Source of the DNA: Hymenobacter sp. BRD128
GTDB lineage: Bacteria; Bacteroidota; Bacteroidia; Cytophagales; Hymenobacteraceae
Assembly (NCBI RefSeq): GCF_013256625.1
Contig: NZ_CP053908.1
Span: 558,001-622,000 of the forward strand
Direction: 5' to 3'
DNA: 64,000 nt
Part shown: piece after piece, positions 60,374-64,000 of the stretch
How positions within the stretch are numbered: position 1 is the stretch's first letter
Layout: each line of letters opens with the position of its first letter
Translations under genes and position numbers: made by a program
Notes under the pieces: generated by a model
The model's database searches: none
What the model was told of the DNA's origin: nothing
What the model saw: the letters and a program-made list of their open reading frames with translations, nothing else

Positions 60374-61441
60374 ATGCTGACTCTCACTTACCAGCGGCGG
60401 GTGCTGCGCTTCAATTTCCCGGCCCGCACCTCGCGCGGGGCGCTCACCGAGCACGTGGCCTACTACCTGGGGCTAAATGATGCTGCCGACCCCGCCCGCG
60501 TGGGCTGGGGCGAGGCCGCGCCGCTGGCCGGACTTAGCCCCGACTACGGGCCTGATTTTGAGGCGACTGTTCAGGCCTTCTGCCAGCAGTTCAACCGGGC
60601 CAGGTACCATTCGCTGGCGGCGGCTGAAGCCGCCGCGCTGGTGCCGGCTAGCCTGCCCGCGCTGCGCTTTGCCCTCGAAACGGCCGTGCTCGACTGGAGC
60701 AGCGGCGGCCGGCATCAGCTCTATGCCAATGCGTTTAGCCTGGGCCAGGCGGGCCTGCCCATCAATGGCCTGGTGTGGATGGGCGACGCGGCCTTCATGC
60801 GCGAGCAGATAAGGCAGAAGCTGGCGGCGGGCTACGCCTGCCTGAAAGTGAAAATCGGCAGCCTCGACTGGGCTACCGAACTGGCGCTGCTGGCCGAAAT
60901 CCGGGCCGAGGCTAGCCCCGCCCAGCTCGTGCTGCGCGTCGATGCCAACGGGGCCTTCGCACCCGCCGAGGCCCTGGCCAGGCTGATGCAGCTGGCTAGC
61001 TTCGGCATCCATTCTATTGAGCAGCCCATTGCGGCCGGGCAGTGGGCGGCGCTGGCGCAGCTCGGCCGCGAGTCGCCGGTGCCCATTGCCCTCGATGAAG
61101 AGCTGATTGGCCTCACCGACCCTAGCCAGCAGGAGGCGCTGCTCGATGCGGTGCGCCCGCCCTACCTCGTGCTCAAGCCCACGCTGCTGGGCGGCCACGC
61201 CGCTACCCGCCGCTGGATAGCCCTGGCCGAGGCGCGGGGCACAGCCTGGTGGATTACCTCGGCCCTGGAGTCCAATATCGGCCTCAATGCCGTGGCCCAG
61301 CTCACGGGCGAATACGCGGTGGGTGATTTTGCCCAGGGCCTAGGCACTGGGCAATTGTACGCTAACAACCTAGCGGCGCCGCTCAGCATCCGGGCCGGGG
61401 CGCTGCACTACAGCCCGGCCGGCCGCTGGGAGCAGCCGTAA
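60374..61441 (+). CDS. menC: o-Succinylbenzoate synthase
   Basis: The 355-residue protein is an enolase-superfamily enzyme with the catalytic lysines and metal ligands in order: Lys158 and Lys160 in CLKVKIG, Asp190 in RVDANGAF, Glu216 in SIEQPI, Asp241 in ALDEEL and Lys268 in LVLKPTLLGG. This is the MenC pattern: it dehydrates SHCHC to o-succinylbenzoate in menaquinone synthesis. Dipeptide epimerases of the same superfamily are a possible alternative. The start at 60374 (MLTLTYQRR) is chosen over the overlapping long frame. It is 25 bp after the KGG gene. Confidence 0.86.
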   Translation: MLTLTYQRRVLRFNFPARTSRGALTEHVAYYLGLNDAADPARVGWGEAAPLAGLSPDYGPDFEATVQAFCQQFNRARYHSLAAAEAAALVPASLPALRFALETAVLDWSSGGRHQLYANAFSLGQAGLPINGLVWMGDAAFMREQIRQKLAAGYACLKVKIGSLDWATELALLAEIRAEASPAQLVLRVDANGAFAPAEALARLMQLASFGIHSIEQPIAAGQWAALAQLGRESPVPIALDEELIGLTDPSQQEALLDAVRPPYLVLKPTLLGGHAATRRWIALAEARGTAWWITSALESNIGLNAVAQLTGEYAVGDFAQGLGTGQLYANNLAAPLSIRAGALHYSPAGRWEQP

Positions 61442-61565
61442 AAGCTGCCCCGCGGCCCCTGAAAATGGCCGCACGCCGCGCGCGCGCTGGCCCCTGGGGC
61501 GGGCCTTGCGCCGGCTCGTAACCCGTTGTATATTTAGCCTTTCTCAGGCTGATTTGCCGGGTGTT

Positions 61566-62870
61566 ATGCGAGCGAGGCTCTTAGTTGGTTGGGGCCGGCT
61601 GCGCGGGGCGCTGCTGGTGGGGCTAGGGCTGCTGCTGGGTAGCCAGGGCCGCGCGCAGCCAAGCCCAGCCGCCAGCGGCCTATTTGTCTTTACCCGGCCC
61701 GGCCGGCACAAGGCGCACGTGCCGTATCTGTCGCCGCGCAACCTGATAATTATCTCGGCGCGCCTCAACGGGCAGGGGCCGTATAATTTTCTGCTCGATA
61801 CCGGGGTGGCTACCAGCCTGCTCACCAACCCCCAGCTAGCCGACTTGCTGGGCCTGGCGCACGGCGCCGAGTACCACATGCAGGGCGTAGGCGGCGCCGA
61901 TAGCGGCCTGCGGGCCTACGAAGCTTCGAATGTGCGCGTAAGCTTACCCGGAGTGGCGGCGGCCACTACTACTTGGCTGGTGCTGAACAATGACGTGCTC
62001 GACCTGTCGGGCTACGTGGGAATGCCCGTGCAGGGCATTATCGGGGCCGATTTATTCCGCTCATTCGTCGTCGCGCTTCATCCCGAGCAGCACGAGCTGG
62101 TGCTCATTGCCCCGGCGCGCTACAAGGCTCCGCGCGGCCGGCGCTGGGCTAGCCTGCCGCTGGTGTTTTTCCACGATAAGGCCTACGTGACAGTGGGCGT
62201 GCAGCAGCTGGGGGCCACGCCAAGCACGGCTCCGTTGCCGCTGCGCCTGCTGATTGATACCGGCGCCGGCCACGCGCTTAGCCTCGAAACTACCGCCGAC
62301 CACCGCCTGCGCCTGCCCGACCACCGCCTGCGCACCGACCTGGGCCGCGGGCTGTCGGGCATCGTGAGCGGCTCGCTGGGGCGGGTGGCAGCCGTGCAGC
62401 TCGGGCGCTATCAGCTGCCCCAGGTGCTCACCTCGTTTCCCGATTCGACGCAGGTGCACGAGCGCCTGAGCGGTACTGAGCGCGCGCGCCACGGCAGCCT
62501 GGGCTACGAGGTGCTTAAGCGCTTCACTACCGTTATCGACTATCCCCACGGCCAGCTGCTGCTGCGCCCCACCGCCGCGCTGCGCGAGCCTTTCGAGCAC
62601 GATATGTGCGGCCTCGACCTGCTGGCTACCGGCCCCAGCTACCGGCAATACCTGGTGCTGCGCGTGGCGCCCAACTCGCCGGCGGCCTCGGTCGGCATTG
62701 CCGAAGGGGAGGAGCTGGTAGCCATCAACCTCATTCCTACGCAGTTTTTCTCGATTACTGACTTAAATCACATGCTGCACTCGCAGGATGGCCGCGTGCT
62801 CTTGCTGCTGCTGCGCCGCGCCAATGGCGAGCTGTACTCGGCCAGCGTCAAGCTCAAGCGGCAGATATGA
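61566..62870 (+). CDS. Retropepsin-like aspartyl protease with PDZ domain, secreted
   Basis: The 434-residue protein has a signal peptide (MRARLLVGWGRLRG to QGRAQ), two aspartyl-protease lobes with DTG motifs (FLLDTGVATSLL, about 77-88, and LLIDTGAGHAL, about 230-240) and a C-terminal PDZ domain (about 345-430, LRVAPNSPAASVGIAEGEEL). The layout is that of bacterial periplasmic aspartyl proteases. Both DTG motifs are intact, so it is likely active as a single-chain two-lobe enzyme. The ATG at 61566 is chosen because the signal peptide starts there. The substrate is unknown. Confidence 0.86.
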   Translation: MRARLLVGWGRLRGALLVGLGLLLGSQGRAQPSPAASGLFVFTRPGRHKAHVPYLSPRNLIIISARLNGQGPYNFLLDTGVATSLLTNPQLADLLGLAHGAEYHMQGVGGADSGLRAYEASNVRVSLPGVAAATTTWLVLNNDVLDLSGYVGMPVQGIIGADLFRSFVVALHPEQHELVLIAPARYKAPRGRRWASLPLVFFHDKAYVTVGVQQLGATPSTAPLPLRLLIDTGAGHALSLETTADHRLRLPDHRLRTDLGRGLSGIVSGSLGRVAAVQLGRYQLPQVLTSFPDSTQVHERLSGTERARHGSLGYEVLKRFTTVIDYPHGQLLLRPTAALREPFEHDMCGLDLLATGPSYRQYLVLRVAPNSPAASVGIAEGEELVAINLIPTQFFSITDLNHMLHSQDGRVLLLLLRRANGELYSASVKLKRQI

Positions 62871-62881
62871 AGTAATCAGGC

Positions 62882-62946
62882 GCTAATGTGCTAATTGTTG
62901 TTATCGCGCTACCAGACTTGCGACGACAAACAATTACCACATTAGC
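62882..62946. repeat. Inverted repeat after the aspartyl protease gene
   Basis: GCTAATGTGCTAATTGTT (62882-62899) pairs with 62928-62946 apart from one mismatch; a further CACATTA repeat follows. It is AT-richer than its neighbours and unrelated to the palindrome family. It may act as a terminator for the protease gene. Confidence 0.6.
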
Positions 62947-62972
62947 ACATCTGCACATTACTGCATCGGCAG

Positions 62973-62980
62973 TACCTTTC
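62973..62980 (+). promoter_or_regulatory. Promoter -7 box for the acyltransferase gene
   Basis: TACCTTTC differs from TAnnTTTG only in the last base and lies 23 bp before the ATG at 63004. Confidence 0.4.
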
Positions 62981-63003
62981 GCAGCCGCTCATTCCCGCCT
63001 TAA

Positions 63004-64000
63004 ATGTCTGCCGCTGCTGCCGCTCCCGATACGCTTCCCCCGCCGCTCATTCGGGCCAATCAGCACGTTTACCACGACTACTTTCAGCCGGAGTTTACCC
63101 AGGCGCTCGACGACAACATCCTGCACCTGCTCGACCGCGTGTGGTTTCGGTCGCGGCTAGTGGGCTTCGAGCCGTTTCCGCAGCGCAACAACCCTAGCCG
63201 GCCGCTCATTTTTGCCTCCAACCACTCGGGCATGGCTTTCCCCTGGGATGCCATTATTTCGCTCTCGCACCTGTGGCGCTACCTGCTGCGCACGCGCGGC
63301 ACCCTGCGCGATTTGCCGCGGCCGCTGTCGGCCCCCATGCTCTCGGCTACCAAGCTGATGAACCCCTACCTCATCACGGATTTCTGGAAAAAGTGCGGCA
63401 GCGTCGATGCCACCACGCTCAACTTCGAAACCATGATGTACTACCAGGAGCACAACCTCATGCTCTACCCCGAGGGCGTGCCCGGCATCGGCAAGGGCTT
63501 CAACCGCAAGTACCAGCTCCAGCGGCTGGCTACCAGCATGTTGCGGCTGAGTTTGATGCACGGCACCGACATCATGCCGTTTTACACCATCAACGCCGAG
63601 TACCTCAATCCCTACGCCTACAGCTTTGAGTGGATAAACCGGCTGACCAAGAAAATCGGCATCCCGTTTTTGCCCATTACCCTGCTGCTGCTGCTCGTCA
63701 TTATCCAGCCTTGGGCGTTTTACCTGGCCCTGCCCGCGCAGCTCACCTACGTGATGGGCAGCCGCATCCGGCCCACCGACTACACCGCCAAAAAGCACGA
63801 CGAGCTGAGCCGCGACGAGTTGCTGGCCATCAGCGAGCAAATCAGGCAGCGAATGCAGACCGAGCTGGACGCCGCCGTGCTGGCCCACGGCCAGTTTCCG
63901 TACCGCTGGCGCGAGCTGTGGCAGCGCATGCGGGAAAACCGGCGCTACTTTCCCTTTTTCCTGCCCTTCGCCTGGCCGGCCGTGTTCACCGAGTTTGAGC
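63004..64000 (+). CDS. PlsC-like glycerol acyltransferase (partial, runs off the window)
   Basis: The frame starts ATG at 63004 (MSAAAAPDTLPPP) and stays open to the window end, 332 codons. It has the acyltransferase motifs SNHSGMAFPWD (the His and Asp of block I, with a longer gap than NHX4D) and YPEGVPGIGKGF (block III-like). A hydrophobic segment near 225-250 would anchor it to the inner membrane. Enzymes of this fold acylate glycerol phosphate or related alcohols, or glycolipids. The real end is outside the window. The family is clear; the acceptor is not. Confidence 0.82.
   Translation, partial: MSAAAAAPDTLPPPLIRANQHVYHDYFQPEFTQALDDNILHLLDRVWFRSRLVGFEPFPQRNNPSRPLIFASNHSGMAFPWDAIISLSHLWRYLLRTRGTLRDLPRPLSAPMLSATKLMNPYLITDFWKKCGSVDATTLNFETMMYYQEHNLMLYPEGVPGIGKGFNRKYQLQRLATSMLRLSLMHGTDIMPFYTINAEYLNPYAYSFEWINRLTKKIGIPFLPITLLLLLVIIQPWAFYLALPAQLTYVMGSRIRPTDYTAKKHDELSRDELLAISEQIRQRMQTELDAAVLAHGQFPYRWRELWQRMRENRRYFPFFLPFAWPAVFTEFE

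Noticed and set aside
1..64000. CRISPR arrays, tRNA genes, rRNA genes or an origin
   Set aside because: Spacers were read for direct repeats, tRNA TpsiC-type signals and DnaA-box clusters; none convincing.

Overview
The window is high-GC (roughly 60-65% by eye) chromosomal DNA from a Bacteroidota bacterium, most likely Hymenobacter or a close relative in the Cytophagales. The evidence is three secreted proteins ending in type IX secretion (T9SS) sorting domains, Bacteroidota-type promoter boxes (TAnnTTTG), starts without Shine-Dalgarno sequences, and families such as DUF2911, DUF4197 and a Rho with a large low-complexity insertion. The genus is inferred. I saw no tRNA, rRNA, CRISPR array or prophage.

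Layout. 1-5000: a sigma-54-type response regulator without a DNA-binding domain, RNase P RNA (rnpB) with promoter and terminator, a lipoprotein/phosphoesterase/cupin operon, and a Smr-domain protein. 5000-15000: a polysaccharide block of a secreted GH13 amylase behind a perfect LacI-type operator, a T9SS cargo protein, a GH53 galactanase, a GH5-like glycosidase and a BadF-type sugar kinase. 14900-25300: a diadenylate-cyclase-like protein, a flavoprotein, a quinone oxidoreductase, a CPA1 antiporter, a ClC channel and an AddB-like recombination nuclease broken by a frameshift at an A7 tract. 25500-33700: a small CxxC-rich peptide with its own terminator, a PIG-L deacetylase-like protein, an Ask_Ect-like aspartate kinase, a CocE/NonD hydrolase, and a DUF2911 protein beside a partial duplicate of its C-terminal half. 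33900-41300: serS (frameshifted as read), rho with a long leader, a GAF protein, a methyltransferase-UbiA operon and a DUF4197 protein. 41500-51100: a decayed membrane gene, a membrane protein/winged-helix/DUF4173-like set, a radical SAM enzyme, a diiron ferritin-like protein, small membrane proteins and a class A PBP. 51100-53000: a low-GC patch with a nucleotidyltransferase-fold protein and an intact IS630-family element. 53000-64000: a short lipoprotein, divergent arginine decarboxylase and agmatinase/arginase, argS, a LOG protein, EgtB, a KGG-repeat protein, menC, an aspartyl protease with PDZ, and the start of an acyltransferase gene.

How the genes work together. The glycosidases and sugar kinase suggest use of alpha-glucan and pectic galactan, with T9SS delivering three enzymes to the surface. 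Arginine decarboxylase and agmatinase would form the arginine-agmatine-putrescine route. MenC belongs to menaquinone synthesis. Most other genes are single housekeeping units.

Genome-scale features. A family of palindromes of about 45-105 bp (core GCTGAGCTTGCCGAAGCATC) sits between genes, mostly where a terminator is needed. The hexamer GCTAGC is strongly over-represented, recalling the HIP1 palindrome of cyanobacteria. Three reading-frame breaks coincide with or lie near homopolymers, one in the essential gene serS, so sequencing error must be weighed against biology. No obviously new multi-gene system was found. The best leads are the palindrome family, the iterated GCTAGC, the A7 frameshift in the AddB-like gene, the CxxC peptide and the divergent diadenylate-cyclase-like protein.
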